This document shows positions 1 to 11,967 of a DNA stretch of 64,000 nt, one piece after another. Every line of letters begins with the position of its first letter. The stretch's first letter is position 1. The notes under the pieces were generated by a model. It was given only the letters and a program-made list of their open reading frames with translations, searched no databases and was not told the DNA's origin. This DNA comes from Candolleomyces eurysporus (taxonomy: Eukaryota > Basidiomycota > Agaricomycetes > Agaricales > Psathyrellaceae). The position numbers and the translations under genes are program-made. The stretch lies in NCBI GenBank assembly GCA_027579435.1, contig JANBPK010001057.1, forward strand, positions 27,627 through 91,626, written 5' to 3'.

Positions 1-1529
1 CAAGGATCAGGACAGCAATACCTGGAGAGTGGCCCGAACGTCAGCAGGATATCGATGAATTCTGAAAAGACGGGACGCACCTCCGAGAGCCCCGCCAACA
101 ATCGCAGCGGTTTTGGTGTTCTTCTTTGGGACTGCAAGGTTGGAATTGATAACAACAGTGCCTGCAGGAAGGACGGTCGTATACGCAATCGCCGTCGTCC
201 TTGGTGCCTCTCCGGCGTACGTTAAACTGTTAAAAGCAAAGTCGGTCAGCTGTTGGAGATCGGCCAGAGAGAACGCATGAAAGATCCAGGCTCGAGGACA
301 ACATGAGAGGATCCCAAAAGCAAATCGAAACGCTGAGACGCGAAGGAGAGAAACGTATAGTAATGCACACTCACACAGTAGTGGAAGTATACACAGTCGT
401 CATCGGAGCCTCCAACGTACTCTTCTCCCAAGTCTTCCCCTCATAAACCGTTCTCCCCGTCCATTCAGGCTGAGCAGCAAGGTAGGTTGCAGTAAACTCC
501 GGCTGGAACCACGTACTCGTCACGGTCCATGTTCTGTGTTGTTCCGAGTCGTGCTGCGGCTGAGAACCTGGGTAGGTTGAGAATAGAATTTAGTTAGTCA
601 GTTGTTGGTGTGGGTACAAAATTCAGAGGACGACGCACCTCCACCCGTGTTACCGGTGTTCCCATTATTGCCGTTGTTCGAGGTAGACGTGCCCCCTGTG
701 CCCCCAGTTNGTAGGANGGCGTCGACGTATCCCCACTCTGTCCACCAGTCGGAGGCGTTGTGGTATCCCCTGTACCCGGAGGTGTAGTAGAACCTAGACC
801 AAGTACCAATATCAGTACCCCATGCTCTGAAGGCACAATGATATCCGCACTCACCTCCTGGAGGAGTGGATGTGTCTCCTGTACCGGTGCCTGTACCCGT
901 TGTAGGCGGAGTCGTCGTACCTTGACCAGGCGGAGTTGTTGAAGTATCGCCTTGCCCTGGCGGCGTCGTCGTATCTCCCGTTCCAGTGCCGGGAGGAGTA
1001 GTTGTTCCCTGCCCTGGAGGTGTCGTCGTATCCCCCGTCCCAGTACCAGTCCCGGGAGGGGTGGTGGTATCGCCTGTCCCTGTTCCAGTTCCTGGAGGCG
1101 TCGTCGTTCCCTGACCAGGTGGAGTCGAAGTACCGCCTCCGGTCCCAGTCCCAGTACCTGGCGGAGTGGTTGTGCCCTGGCCGGGAGGTGTGGAGGTATC
1201 ACCACCTCCAGTGCCAGTACCCGTCCCTGGAGGGGTGGTCGTTCCTTGCCCTGCTCCCGTCCCAGTGCCAGTTCCCGTACCCGTACCAGTGCCAGTCCCT
1301 GTTCCAGTACCAGGAGGAGTGGTCGAGCCATCTCCAGTGGGCGGATCCTGCCTCACTTGTAACGATCTTCTCCCAACGGACCCATCGTCATCTGCAAGGA
1401 ACAAAAAGGGATGATCGATGTTAATAACAGGTTCGAATCCTTCCATTCTGCATGTCAAAGCATCGAACGACCAAATACGCAAGAGCGCACGCACGCACCT
1501 CGAAGCAAAACGACGCCCATACCAGTCAT
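1..1529 (-). CDS. Repeat-rich single-pass surface protein, 3' end outside window
   Basis: Predicted exons (minus strand) are 1499-1529, 855-1391, 639-793, 375-567, 81-226 and 1-21, all with GT-AG borders and matching phases. The protein starts [11 protein letters not shown], runs through about 170 residues of [10 protein letters not shown] repeats, then a threonine-rich stalk ([14 protein letters not shown]) and a segment [18 protein letters not shown] that opens a membrane helix at the window edge. This is the usual plan of fungal cell-wall sensor or mucin-like proteins; I do not recognise the family. No signal peptide is visible and an in-frame TAA lies just before the ATG, so an upstream exon may be missing. 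Two Ns (710 and 717) break the frame in exon 3; deleting both restores T-P-P-T-T-G-G, so they look like spurious insertions. Confidence 0.6.
871..1325 (-). repeat. Coding minisatellite (T-P-P-G-T-G repeats)
   Basis: Imperfect tandem repeats of GGTACTGGGACTGG-like units separated by CTCCTCCTGG-like units. They encode alternating G-T-G-T and T-T-T-P-P-G-Q-G blocks within exon 2 of the gene above. All six frames are open over long stretches because of the repeats, and only the minus-strand T-P-P-G-T-G frame joins sensibly to the flanking exons. Confidence 0.8.
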
Positions 1530-2652
1530 ATCAAATTAGAACTAGAAGCCAAGCTGAGGTCCAGGGAGGCAAGTAAGGTGCTGCGACGGGAGGAAGGGAG
1601 AACACGAGGCGATGCAAATACCCCTTAACTCGCTATCCAGGGCGGATTCCCATATACGAAGGTCGACGGACAGGACAAAAGCCTTGATTGTGTGCCATGA
1701 GGCCCGGGCTACCGCCAATACATATACAGACGACTGTGTTTGGTGGGTGGCGGTGGAATGGGGTACTCTCATTGGCCTTCGGTATTTGCAGCGCCCGGTT
1801 TAACGGTAAGTTATGCCTCGTGAACGCTGCCAACGCAGGACACTTGGAATGGTATTGGTGCCAAAGGGAAGGCCATGTTTGCCGGACGAATATAGATTAG
1901 CGCTTCTCCAAGGGTACCTGAGAAGGCTATCGACAATCGCGTCAGTCTGTAGAAATCATGCCATACCCGATGCCACAATTCCATCCTCATTCCAGAGTAC
2001 AATGGGGTGGATGGGTTCTGATCATGCGGTCGTAGACTGGTAAGGAGAACAAGTTGAAGTGGACAGCGCTGGCATCCGTCGCGTGATCATACATTGGAAA
2101 TGATCGATCTTTGACAGATTGCTACCATGCGGGCCCGGCGACCTGGCCAAAAATAGCGAATCAGTATGTAACTGGCTTCGCGCCGATGGTTCCTTGCCCA
2201 CTAATTTCGTCCAAAGCTCTTATCGTCCCCGTTCATTGGTACTGGCTAAGGAAACTCCCTCGAACAGGCGATCGAGGAGTGATGGAGTGGTGGTCTTTCT
2301 GTCCTCACGCGCCAAACGCGTAGACTGCACATGCACGCATGCACTCTGTGTCGGTTCTTTAGGTAGTCTCATGTTTTCTTGTTTTGAGGTTGAGGGCTGT
2401 CTGGCCTAAGGCCGTCTGCTCATCGCCTTCTAGCTTCCTCTAAGCTCCCATCACCCCGGTGTCTCCATTGGACTTGCTAACTCTTAGCTCGAGGGCATGT
2501 GAGAGTGCTTCTCAGAGAGGAAAAGTATTTTGCAGGTTTCCTGATGTTTGGCTTCGCTTGGTCGTCTTAGTTCCATGAAAGTGTTTAATTGACCTGGGTT
2601 CCGGCGCCATTCACCCCTCAGACCAGCGTCACCCACCAAGCCTTAGCCGCCG
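1530..2652. other. Divergent intergenic region, no gene seen
   Basis: Lies between the start of a minus-strand gene and the start of a plus-strand gene, so it probably holds both promoters. Short ORFs on both strands have no ATG-anchored, family-like or splice-consistent sequence. Confidence 0.5.
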
Positions 2653-3393
2653 ATGCCCGACCCCGTTGCTATTTTGGGTAAGCGTCTATTGTCAATGATC
2701 CGCCCCGTCGGCCACGTCCATCTCCTAATTGGGTCCTACCGCCCCTTCCCCAGAAGCACTCAGGGAGCTGCACAACCACGTTGAGATCCTCGAGCGAAGA
2801 ACGATGGAGATACAGCAAGATGTGGCCTTGAAAAAATCTCTAGTATGTGTTTCCTTCTCTTCTGATTAAGGTAAACTCGTTCATAATTCTTTGCAGAACA
2901 ATGAGTTTCAGAATCTATCGATTCAAATCAACCAAATTGATATGAAGCTTGACCGATTGCTGCAAGGGGCCCGTCACAATAGTGCTGGTAGCCCCACAAT
3001 ATATTATCGGCCCGTCATCAATTGCTACCATGACTCCTTGAACGAGGTCAATGTGCATACCAGCAATGTGAACTCACACAACCGCAAGTCGACTCGCGAC
3101 TACTCCAATAATTCCTACCCGGCCTTTCACTACCCGGAAAACCGCTCCGACTCAGAGGGGACACCTCCACACCCTGCCGGTGAGTCACGCGCGGGCTATC
3201 ACACAGCTTTCGAGTTCACGCTCATCGTCACTTTCCAGCACCTGCATCTGGTCTGCAAAGTGGCGCCTCCTCAAGTACTGCAGAGAGCCATTCCGTTCCA
3301 AATCCCAACGCCGAGGCGCAGACTCCACCAGAGGCAGTGACTGCCCACAGGTCCTTTCTCCCGCGCCTTCGAAGGATGATTCTCCGTCGATGA
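2653..3393 (+). CDS. Coiled-coil family protein A (NSHNRKSTRD family)
   Basis: Exons 2653-2677, 2754-2842, 2897-3179 and 3239-3393 give a 183-residue protein. Residues 1-60 are a likely coiled coil (A-L-R-E-L-H-N-H-V-E-I-L-E-R-R, then Q-N-L-S-I-Q-I-N-Q-I-D-M-K-L-D-R-L-L). A conserved core follows: I-Y-Y-R-P-V, D-S-L-N-E-V, V-H-T-S-N-V-N-S-H-N-R-K-S-T-R-D. The rest is a low-complexity Ser/Pro region ending in F-L-P-R-L-R-R-M-I-L-R-R. The last intron is supported by paralog B, whose end is F-L-P-R-I-L-R-L-F-C. No membrane segment or signal peptide. Function unknown. The gene converges on P1, with only 82 bp between the stop codons. Confidence 0.7.
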
Positions 3394-3475
3394 GCATTGA
3401 CGAACGTTCCCGTATTCTTCTTTAGTACACATAATATCCCAGCTATATCCATTATCCGTGGGGAGAAAAATACAT

Positions 3476-4549
3476 CTAAATAACACTCGCATATGCCGGC
3501 GGCCCTGCCTCCTCACCCCGAGCTTCAGTTGTCCTTTCACCAGTCACTGGTCCTGAATCTGATCTATCCGTGACTTGGTTATGATCGATAGCAACTGTAC
3601 GCGTATTAATCAAATATGAGAATGGTATTGTATTCACTCCTCCATCACGATGTGCCGTCGCGTCGATGTGGTCTCTCTGTTTCCGTCCCTCTGCTGCATG
3701 ACGTCCCAAGCAAGTAGCTGAGCCCACCAGGCCCTCTGCTGTGGTTGGCAACTGCGGGTCAGTCTTATATGGGATTATGAGCGGTCGCTGTTGCTCTTAT
3801 GCCGAAGTAGAATTAGGGATGTGGAGCAACTTATTCAACAACAAAGTGCTCACCTTGGGTCCACAATCTTCTGCGACGAGCATGGAAGACCCAGAGGCCC
3901 AGTATCCCTATGGCAAGGAGCCCGACGATGACCCCCAGGAGCACCGTAACGATGAGCAGCCTTTGGTAGCGATGCGTTAGGTCGGTACTAGCGGCAGTAG
4001 TCCTTGAGGACGACTCCGAGTCGCTACCTCCCATCGTGTGGTACCCCTCGATGTGCACTGCATCCAGACAGAGCAACCCATGATTATTGTTTGGAGTCTC
4101 GTTCTTAATAACCAGCTGGAGTTTCTGGTCGTCCTTCAGTTGAGGCGATTTGTAAAGTGTAATGTTATACATCATTTGGTTGGGCTGATCAAAAACCTCA
4201 GTTGTTGAATTGATAATGGTGAAGGAGGTGGGGTCTTGAATAACAAATGAGACACTGAGTGTCGCACCAACCGGGATCCCCGTCTTCCTACCGAGTGATC
4301 CAATGACTCTGATCGCTTTTCCTGCGGTGCAAATGATTATTGACGCTTCTCCCTCGTCCCAAATGGATTGAATACGTGAAACGACAGCTTACCATAGAAA
4401 TCAACAGTAGCCAGAGCCCCTGTTTCGAGCGTGTGTGTATTCGTCGATTTATACTGCTTTTCACTCCCTCCACGGAGCCAAGCTCCAGAGACATGCGCGG
4501 TAGCAGGGCGTCGGTCATCGAGGATGAGTTGTGAATCTATGTTCTGCAT
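3476..4549 (-). CDS. PPxY single-pass membrane protein P1
   Basis: Exons 4393-4549, 3854-4321 and 3476-3738 encode 295 residues. The N-terminal ectodomain starts without a signal peptide (I-L-D-D-R-R-P, then W-L-R-G-G, A-T-V-D-F-Y-G) and continues in exon 2 with I-R-V-I-G-S, L-Y-K-S-P-Q-L and G-L-L-C-L-D-A-V, the same order as in all paralogs here. The plan resembles the galactose-binding-like beta-sandwich ectodomains common in agaricomycete membrane proteins (inference). One membrane helix at about 173-195 is followed by H-A-R-R-R-R. The tail ends G-P-P-A-Y-A-S-V-I, with a PPxY motif at 288-291. Intron positions (after F-Y-G and after the post-membrane Q) are shared by the family. It is the most diverged of the four left-hand members. 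Confidence 0.75.
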
Positions 4550-4848
4550 TCTTTGAGCTGCAAAGTGAAGAAAAGAGACAAATATTGAGGGGAGAGAATT
4601 TGTAGGAGCGCGGTGCCAGTTTCAATAGCGTGTACAACAAACAATTTGTTGTCGTACTACTCTTTAAGTATCCCTCGCAAGAGAAGGATCCTTAGGTGCA
4701 AGTGAGACACGGTCAACTTCTGAATCCATGAATCAGCTATTTTGCTCTAGTTAGCTGAGGTAGAGCGAGCAAAAACTGCTGTGTCGCGTTCAAAACTCAC
4801 TTCGATGCCTGGGTAAGGCTTGTCGCATCGTCCTCGCTAGTCGACCAG

Positions 4849-5217
4849 AACGCGTGCTCCGCGATTTCTTTGACCCGGAAATCAATCACACCTTATTCGC
4901 CCAGAAGGTCTATTCGCACTGCGAACAATTCGACGCCAGGGCCGTTTAACCTCTTTTTGGAGGCTCACTTCAATCGAATTCGTCGTCGTGACAAACTTCC
5001 TTCCTCATGGCCCCGGACAGTCACTCAAGCCTTGGTGCCAAAGGCCTCGGGGCAATTCATCGACGTCGCTAACGGGATTAGGTTTCTTGACGTAGGCCAT
5101 ACAGAGCCTGCACTGGCTCCGCTTACCGCCTTCCTGAACACGAGAGGGATCTCAACATTCGAAACCCTGCGCGAACCACTCGGTGCACTGTACTCATACA
5201 GATCGAGCCCTAAATAG
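4849..5217 (+). pseudogene. Possible NACHT/NLR-type NTPase relict
   Basis: A plus-strand stretch reads D-F-F-D-P-E-I-N in one frame until a stop near 4949, then continues in another as F-L-E-A-H-F-N-R-I-R-R-R-D-K-L-P-S-S-W-P and F-I-D-V-A-N-G-I-R-F-L, with P-L-T-A-F-L. This L-P-x-x-W-P ... G-x-F-I-x-x-A-x-x-I-R-F arrangement is typical of the region after the NTP-binding site in basidiomycete NACHT proteins. The P-loop and repeat domains are absent, so this is only a fragment. The assignment rests on pattern memory, with no search. Confidence 0.35.
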
Positions 5218-6181
5218 ATCCTCTCTAAAAGATGGATACACCTCATTAACCAGCTCCGGTTCACTTGAGCTGTTCATGTCGATCCGGTGTTGGGAGGCAG
5301 AGCACTTGCTCGGAGGCTGCATTCAGTAATTCGGATCTCGTCCCCCCAAACGATTGTAAGGCGCCACATGGCATTTACCACAAATCTCTCACCTGTAGTG
5401 AGGCTTACATTCAGCGGTCGCCTGTGCAGCCCATCCCTTTCGTTCTACTGAGGCGACTAGTACAGTTGATGTTAAACTGATAGAGGAGACCGCGAGGTAC
5501 GACGTCTAGTGACAAAAGAGTAAATATNCTACTNCGAGGTAAGCGACATATTAAGCGAGATAAAAGGAAACGGACGTACCCTCAGATGGCGGGAACCAAC
5601 TGAGGGACGGCTGACTAGACAGTCGAGATGATATACGACGTCCGAGTTGAAACATGGCAAACAATGTAAACAAGATAATGTGATATAAAAATAGGAGAAG
5701 TTCGATGAGAGCACCGAATGAATAAAGATAAGAGAGAAAAGAAATATATAGCTACGGCGTGTATCTCTAACAGTTGATGCCTATACCCCTGGAAGATATG
5801 ACCGTGTCGATGAAGCTCATAGGATGATCGCCAAAACCAAGTCCCAAGTTCATCAATAAATTTGCTCATGTTAGTTGATATATAGAGCAAAGGGAAAGGC
5901 GATCAGATCGAATTCTGCGCAGCTCAAGTGAGCCTCGAGTTGTCCCAAACTCCGGAGAGACCGGGTACTCCGAACCCATCAAAATCTGTCTTCAGCCCAA
6001 GTGATTCTGACCGCTGCTGATCATGTCGTCTCATGGTGTAAGACCACCAGGGTCAAATTGAACATTGCATCCGTAGAAATTTGTTCCAAAGTCAGATATG
6101 CGTAGAATCAGAAAGCCTAGTCCAATGATACAAGCAACTCGTAAAATAAAAAGTAGATGATAGTGATGCAACTAGTCGAAT
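5218..6181. other. Intergenic, nothing recognised
   Basis: A+T-richer sequence with two Ns (5528 and 5534). The minus-strand ORFs here contain no family-like sequence. It is the 3' flank of P2. Confidence 0.4.
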
Positions 6182-7312
6182 CTAGTCGACATAGGGTGGT
6201 GGCCGAGCGGCTCCTTTCGACGGTCTACCAGGTGGAGCCGAACTTTGAGACAGGCCTGATTGTGCGGTCGCGGTACTGGTGCTCCAACCACTTGCAGTTA
6301 TTGGAGGAGATCCTGCTCTTAGCATACCGCTTCCCAAGTTCTCACCAAGTCCTCCGTAAGCTTCTCCCATTGGTACTGCTGAGTGATGGTAGGTGTTTTG
6401 ATTGGTTTGCCCTATCGCAGAGGGGAAATGGATATTGGGAGTGACAGAGTTTATATTTGATGACTGCGGGAGAACTGGATAAGAGGCTGCAAGTGATGAC
6501 TGTTGCCCTGCGTTGGAGAGCACAAAGAGTTGAGAAGCTAAATCATTATAGAAATTGTAATGTCCTGACCTTGTCCAAAAGTCTCTTTCCGTCGCCCGTT
6601 GCGCCGCTTCATGCAGAAGAGGCACAGAATGCCTAAGGCAAGAAGGCCTACCAATCCACCGAGAACGCCCGTAGCAATAAGCAGACCTTTGTTTCCACTC
6701 GTCTTCGTCTCGTCACCGCCGGGTACCTGTGTCGAACCAGGGGCAGTGGTCGGGGAGCTTATGGTGGAAATAATAGTCGTTGAAGAAGAGTCTCTTCCGG
6801 CTGAGGAAAGGCTGCTCCCCATTGCATACCCACCAACGTACACCGCATCCAAACAAAGGAACCCTTCGTTATTCGGGGTCAGGTTCCGAATAACCAACTG
6901 GTACTCTGCCGCATTTCCGGAATTCAACAGAGGGGACTCATAGAGCTGGGCATTTTTTGTCGGTGGACTTGGCTGCCCGAAGCTGGCGGTGCTCGAGGTA
7001 ATGTTCGTAGTGGAAAATTTGGCTCGAATCGCAAAGGAGAGGTCTAGGGTCGCTTGTGTTGCGGGCAAGATCAGTTCATTGCTGAGCGTTGCAACGACTC
7101 GTATTGAATTTCCTTGTAATTCCCTTTCATTTCCTTGCTTCAGTCTAAGTGCTGTAAAACGTACCGTAGAAGTCAACGGTAACCGTCGCCCCCGTGCTGT
7201 TCGTGAACGTAGTTGTCGTTTTGTACTCCCCCTCCCCTCCGCCCAGAAACCATATTCCAGCAGCATAGACAATGCCAGGATGTCGATCATCGATGACTAG
7301 CTCTGACTCCAT
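6182..7312 (-). CDS. PPxY single-pass membrane protein P2
   Basis: Exons 7165-7312, 6570-7112 and 6182-6507 encode 338 residues. The start ATG at 7312 gives M-E-S-E-L-V-I-D-D-R-H-P-G-I-V-Y. The ectodomain continues E-Y-K-T-T-T-T-F-T-N-S-T-G-A-T-V, then N-S-I-R-V-V-A-T-L and G-F-L-C-L-D-A-V-Y-V-G-G-Y. A Ser/Thr-rich stalk of about 40 residues precedes the membrane helix (about 193-215), which has closely spaced glycines (G-V-L-G-G-L-V-G-L-L) and is followed by K-R-R-N-G-R-R-K. The cytoplasmic tail is Ser/Gln/Pro-rich and ends R-P-P-P-Y-V-D, with PPxY at 333-336. All three exons join in frame, so the gene looks functional. Confidence 0.8.
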
Positions 7313-7886
7313 TCCAGCTCGAAGAAATGCCTACGGGCCTCCAGATTAAGAGAAGAAGTGAGACAAGGCACTACTCTGAGAGAGAGAGAGCGACTGGGTC
7401 AAAGAAGGGCGTAAGATGCAACATGAGCGGCAGACCACAGACTGAATTGTCGTCGGCTGTTAAAGCGCTCACGTACAGAATACATTGCACGCTTCGAAAG
7501 ATGGAGGCAACGGTTGACAGGTTAGACCATCATTTATGAACTTTGATATTGCAGATGATGGTCTAAAAGTCGCCACGTTGCTGCTGGTCAGCTCTGATCA
7601 TCTTGTTTTATGCCAAAAGGTCTCACAACTCTCGTAGCCATGTCATTTGACAGCCTCTGGCACCATTCCAAAGAAGAATACACCAGTCGGAAGGTCGTGG
7701 CTCAGAGTGTCCGTCAGATTAGATAACATTGTGGTTATGACATTACCTGCCTTTGCCCTCCAGGTCAACGTTATACGAGATCTATTTTTCCAGCAGAATA
7801 GGGTAATCGGGCCGGGATATTCCACTGACGCTCAGAGATTAACTACTAATTCGGCAAATGAGAAATACCGACTAGATATGCGATTA
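7313..7886. other. Intergenic between P3 and P2
   Basis: Holds the P2 promoter side (with a short AG dinucleotide run near 7378-7389) and the P3 3' flank. No coding signal seen. Confidence 0.5.
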
Positions 7887-9231
7887 TCAGACCGAAGTTG
7901 TGTATGGCGGTGGTGAAGGGAAGTCTTCCTCTTGCCTATTTGTAATGGGGACTGAGTTCTCAGCAAACCCTGACCCCGAGTATTGGCTGGCATGACTGCT
8001 GTTCCAAGCACTTTTCGTCATGGGCAGGGACACAGCGCTCAGCCCAGCACCTCCAATATTCCCACCAGATTCTCCAAGCACCTCTTGCATCTGAATTCCT
8101 GCTGCTGAGGGGGGAAGTTGATTGTTTTGCTTGCTTCTCCCTATTGCGGTGAGTAGATTTGTTTCGGAACCAGCGGCGCTGGGAGCCATTTCGAGGTTCG
8201 CGGAATGGCCAATAGTATACGGGGAGGCAAATGTTTGCTCTTGATCTTGTTCGGTCGATAATGTGAGTAAGTCAGACTACAAGTAGGGAAAAATTGCGGT
8301 GCTGACCTTGTCCAAAGACCTTCCTTTTATTACGGCGCCGCACGAAGATGAACCAACACAGAATGCCAAGCGCAAGAAGTCCAACCAACCCACCCAATAC
8401 ACCTATTACAGTGTGCCGATTCTTGTCTCCACTTTTAGAATCTGCCTGGCTCGAATCTGCACTGCTTGAGCCACCGCTTCCAGAGCCTGGAAATGAGCTT
8501 GACTCGTCTGTGGCGGCTGGAGCGTAAAAAACAGTACTCGACTCGGAGGATACAGAGGGAATGACCGAGTTGGTCGTATCCGGAGCGCTGATTGGCCTGC
8601 CTGATTCAGATGACACGGACGTTGTCACGGTGGATGAAGGGGGTGCCGGAGTACTAGTTGTACTTGTACTACTGCTTGGTGGCGAGTCAATTCCTGATTG
8701 TACAGGTCCTGGACCCGCTGTGTACCCTCCAATATACACCGCATCCAAACACAAGAATCCTTGGTTGTCTGGTGTTATGTTCCTAATGACCAGTTGGCGC
8801 TTAACTGAATTGTCCGTTAACTGGGGTGACGCGTATAACTGAACGCCGTACGTCGGGGAAGGCGTCTGCTCAAGTATAACTCTGTTCTGAGCGATGATCG
8901 TACTCGAAGATTCACCCTGAAGAACAAACGCGAGGTTAAGCGTCGCGTTTTCGGCAACACCGTCTCGACGATGGATCGTTCCGATGACTCGTATCGAGGT
9001 TCCTGCAAAAATTCCAGTGAATGAGCTAACATGGAACGTTCGCACTTCCTGCTTAACGTCTCTTCGGAGAAGGATCAGAAACTCACCGTAGAAATCGATC
9101 GTAGCTGTCGCCCCATTGCTACTCGTCCATGAAGTCGTCTCTCTGTATTCCCTCCAATATCCGCCTTTCCCCCACACTTCATCGAAATAAGTTATAGCGG
9201 GATCTCTATTATCGAGGACGGTTTCTGACAT
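7887..9231 (-). CDS. PPxY single-pass membrane protein P3
   Basis: Exons 9087-9231, 8307-9002 and 7887-8245 encode 399 residues. Starts M-S-E-T-V-L-D-N-R-D-P-A-I-T-Y with no signal peptide. The ectodomain carries T-S-I-R-V-I-G-T-I, L-Y-A-S-P-Q-L and G-F-L-C-L-D-A-V-Y-I-G-G-Y. A long Ser/Thr/Pro/Gly stalk (about 165-240), probably heavily O-glycosylated, follows. The membrane helix is at about 247-269, with V-R-R-R-N-K-R-K on its cytosolic side. The tail ends P-S-P-P-P-Y-T-T-S-V, with PPxY at 392-395. It is nearly collinear with P4 in every exon and flank, so the two are a recent tandem duplication with about 2.7 kb spacing. Confidence 0.85.
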
Positions 9232-9419
9232 TGTTTATGGGCCTTGATATCGGAAGAGAAAGGAATGTAGGCTAGTTGGGAGAAAGAATGTGGGGAACGG
9301 AAGTAACCTCAATAGCACAATGCGAGCCGACTTATGACCGCGTTCTTTAAACCTTATGAAAGTGTCGGGAAAATGTCAGCATCTGGAAGCGCAGCCCAAT
9401 CAAGGGTAAGGGAACAGAT

Positions 9420-9870
9420 CATTGTTTCATGATGATACTTGTTGATTCAGAGTCACGATATGATGGCCTCACCGCCTGGGAATACGTTAACGCCCTGGAG
9501 CCAACTTCGACACAACTGGTTGGCAACGTTGTTTCGGACGCTAGAGACTGGCGCACAGGCGCTCGTCTTGCTCTAGTCCCGAATCCTGGGGTAAAGGTCA
9601 ATACAAGGAGAGGAGCCCAAGGAGTTGAATCGTCAACAATGATGTAGTACAGATTCCAATCGGCTATGGGCGGCTGGCAAACCGCCCAAGCTTTCCTCCG
9701 GTGATTCCGGTTCCAACGTAGACGGGTTCACGGAATGTGTCTTCATGACAGTGCCTCTCCAAGTCCCTGTTACGTTGTCTTCATACATAGCAAGCGATAA
9801 CCCCCGCCAAGGCCCACCGAGGACACCGAATGTTTTGTTGAGGTCTAGACGCCCGTGGCTTGCGGGGGGA
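9420..9870. repeat. Duplicated block upstream of P3 (matches 12160-12620)
   Basis: A block of about 450 bp is recognisably repeated at 12160-12620, upstream of P4. It shares stretches such as GTCTAG(A/G)CGCCCGTG and GGTGATT(C/T)CGGTTCCAA. It was therefore copied along with the P3/P4 gene. Neither copy holds an open frame that I recognise. The flanks 9232-9419 and 9871-10606 contain nothing else that I can name. Confidence 0.6.
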
Positions 9871-10606
9871 AGGAATCAAGGAAGGAGTTTTGAACAGCCA
9901 AGGATTTAAGGCGCCGAGGAGCCGCCTTAAGCGATGTCAAAGAGTGCAGACAGATCTCTTTCAAACTTTGTCATGCCGTCAGTTATGGTGTATCGCTTGC
10001 GGCCTTTTTGCAAGTGTTTCGATGTCTCTAGAAGTACAGATCGGCCATGGATTTCGATAAAAATATGGACGCCTAAGCAAAATACATTACATAGGATGAG
10101 CCAAGTCCACAGGACGTGCTTGTGTCATGCAACACACCAGGTTCGACTATTTTAGCGTAGATGCGCGTAAGATCATCTGTCGGTGCTCGGTCCAGGCGTC
10201 GAAATGGGCTTCAATCACAAAATAAGCTTTTCAGATATATGGGCGGGATTTGGGCGCTGGCTCGGAGGAAGTAAATGTACCGCTGAGATCCAAAGGATGG
10301 CGAGCCGCATTGGAACGGTATATTAAATCAGCACTGTGATGAGGATGAGTGCTTCCGAGCATGATCGTCCACACCCTTACAAGTCCAAGGATACATGGTT
10401 TTCAGCAATCTTCTCCTTCAGAACCAATCGTTTTTGACCCTTCCAAGACCATGGTGCTCAGCCGGTCAGAACAGGAATACCAAGACTTACAAGCCACCTA
10501 GCTGACCTTGCTCAGCGCCGAGTGATCAGACCCTGGCTACTCCACCGTCGCTCATGACTTCATAAACAATTTGAGCAATGGGGAGTACTAATTGGTTATG
10601 CAATTA

Positions 10607-11967
10607 TCAGACCGAAGTTGTGTACGGCGGTGGCGAAGCTGAGTCGTCTTCTTGTCTACTCATACTGTGGACTGAGTTCCCAGCAGACCCTGATCCCGAG
10701 TATTGGCCGGCAGTACTGCTGTTCCAAGCGCTCTTTGTCGCAGGCGCTGAGACAGCGCTCAGCCCAGAGCTTCCAATGTTCCCACCAGATCTTCCGAACA
10801 CCTCTTGCATCTGACCTCCTGCTGATGAGAAGGGAAGGTGATCGTTCTGATTGCTTCGCCTTATTGTGGTGAGTAAGTGTGTTTCAGAACCGGCAGCGCT
10901 GGGAGCCATTTCGGGGTTCGCAGAATGGCCAGTAGCATACGGGGAGGCAAATTTTTGCTCTTGATCTTGTTCGGTCGAAGGTGTGAGTAAATCAGACTCG
11001 AAGTAAAGAAAGGTTGCGGTGCTGACCTTGTACCAAGGCCTTCCTCTTGTTGCGGCGTCGCACGAAGATAAACCAACACAGAATGCCCAACGCAAGAAGT
11101 CCAACCAACCCGCCCAGTACACCTATCACGGTGTGCCGATTCTTGTCCGCACTTTGAGAATTTGCCTGGCTCGAATCTGCACGGCCCGAGCCACCGCTAC
11201 CACTGGCGGAGCCTCCCTCCACTGTTGGCGATGAGCTCGACTCGTCGGTGGCGGCTGGAGCAAAAAGAACACTGCTCGATTCGGAGGACGCAGAGGGGAT
11301 GACTGAGGTGGTCGTGTTCGGAGCACTGGTTGGACTGCCCGATTCAGATGACGAGGACGTTGTCACGGTGGATGAGGTAGGTGCTGGAGAACTGGTGGTA
11401 CCTGTGCTACTGCTTGGTGGAGAATCGATTCCTGATTGTCTAGGTCCCGGGCCCGCTGTGTAACCTCCGATGTTCACCGCATCCAAACACAAGAACCCTT
11501 GGTTGTCTGGCGTGAGGTTCCGAATGACCAGCTGGCGCTTCACCGAATTGTCTGCTAACTGGGGCGACGCGTACAATTGAACGCCGTACTTCGGAGAAGG
11601 GGGTTGCTCAAGCCTGGCTCTGTTCTGAGCAATGACGGTACTCGAAGATTCACCCTGAAGAACGAAGGCGAGGTTGAGCGTCGCGTTTTCGGGGACTCCA
11701 GCTCGACGATGGATTGTTCCGATGACTTGTATTGAATTTCCTGTTAACATTCCAAAGATTGAGATTATACTGAGCGTTCACGCTCCCGCACTCACAATTC
11801 CTCTTAAGATCGAAAAGCTTACCGTAGAAGTCGATCGTAGCCGTCGCCTCATTGCTAATCGACCACGAGCTCGTCTCTCTGTACTCCCTCGAATTTCCAC
11901 CTTTCCTCCACACTCCATCGACATACGTTATAGCAGGATCTCTATCATCGAGGATCGTCTCCGACAT
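10607..11967 (-). CDS. PPxY single-pass membrane protein P4
   Basis: Exons 11823-11967, 11027-11740 and 10607-10965 encode 405 residues. Starts M-S-E-T-I-L-D-D-R-D-P-A-I-T-Y. The domain order is as in P3: ectodomain with N-S-I-Q-V-I-G-T-I and G-F-L-C-L-D-A-V-N-I-G-G-Y, a Ser/Thr-rich stalk slightly longer than in P3, a membrane helix at about 253-275 with the same G-V-L-G-G-L-V-G-L-L core, and a basic stop-transfer. The tail ends S-P-P-P-Y-T-T-S-V, with PPxY at 398-401. P3 and P4 differ mainly by substitutions and small in-frame indels in the stalk, which suggests both are under coding constraint. Confidence 0.85.

Noticed and set aside
594..1424. Several long ORFs on both strands over the G-T-G repeats
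   Set aside because: They arise because the repeat lacks stops in all frames; only the T-P-P-G-T-G frame splices to the flanking exons.
5529..5890. Hydrophobic minus-strand ORFs
   Set aside because: A+T-rich sequence gives hydrophobic codons by composition; no ATG, splice or paralog support.
7376..7392. AG dinucleotide run
   Set aside because: Only about seven units; ordinary short microsatellite.
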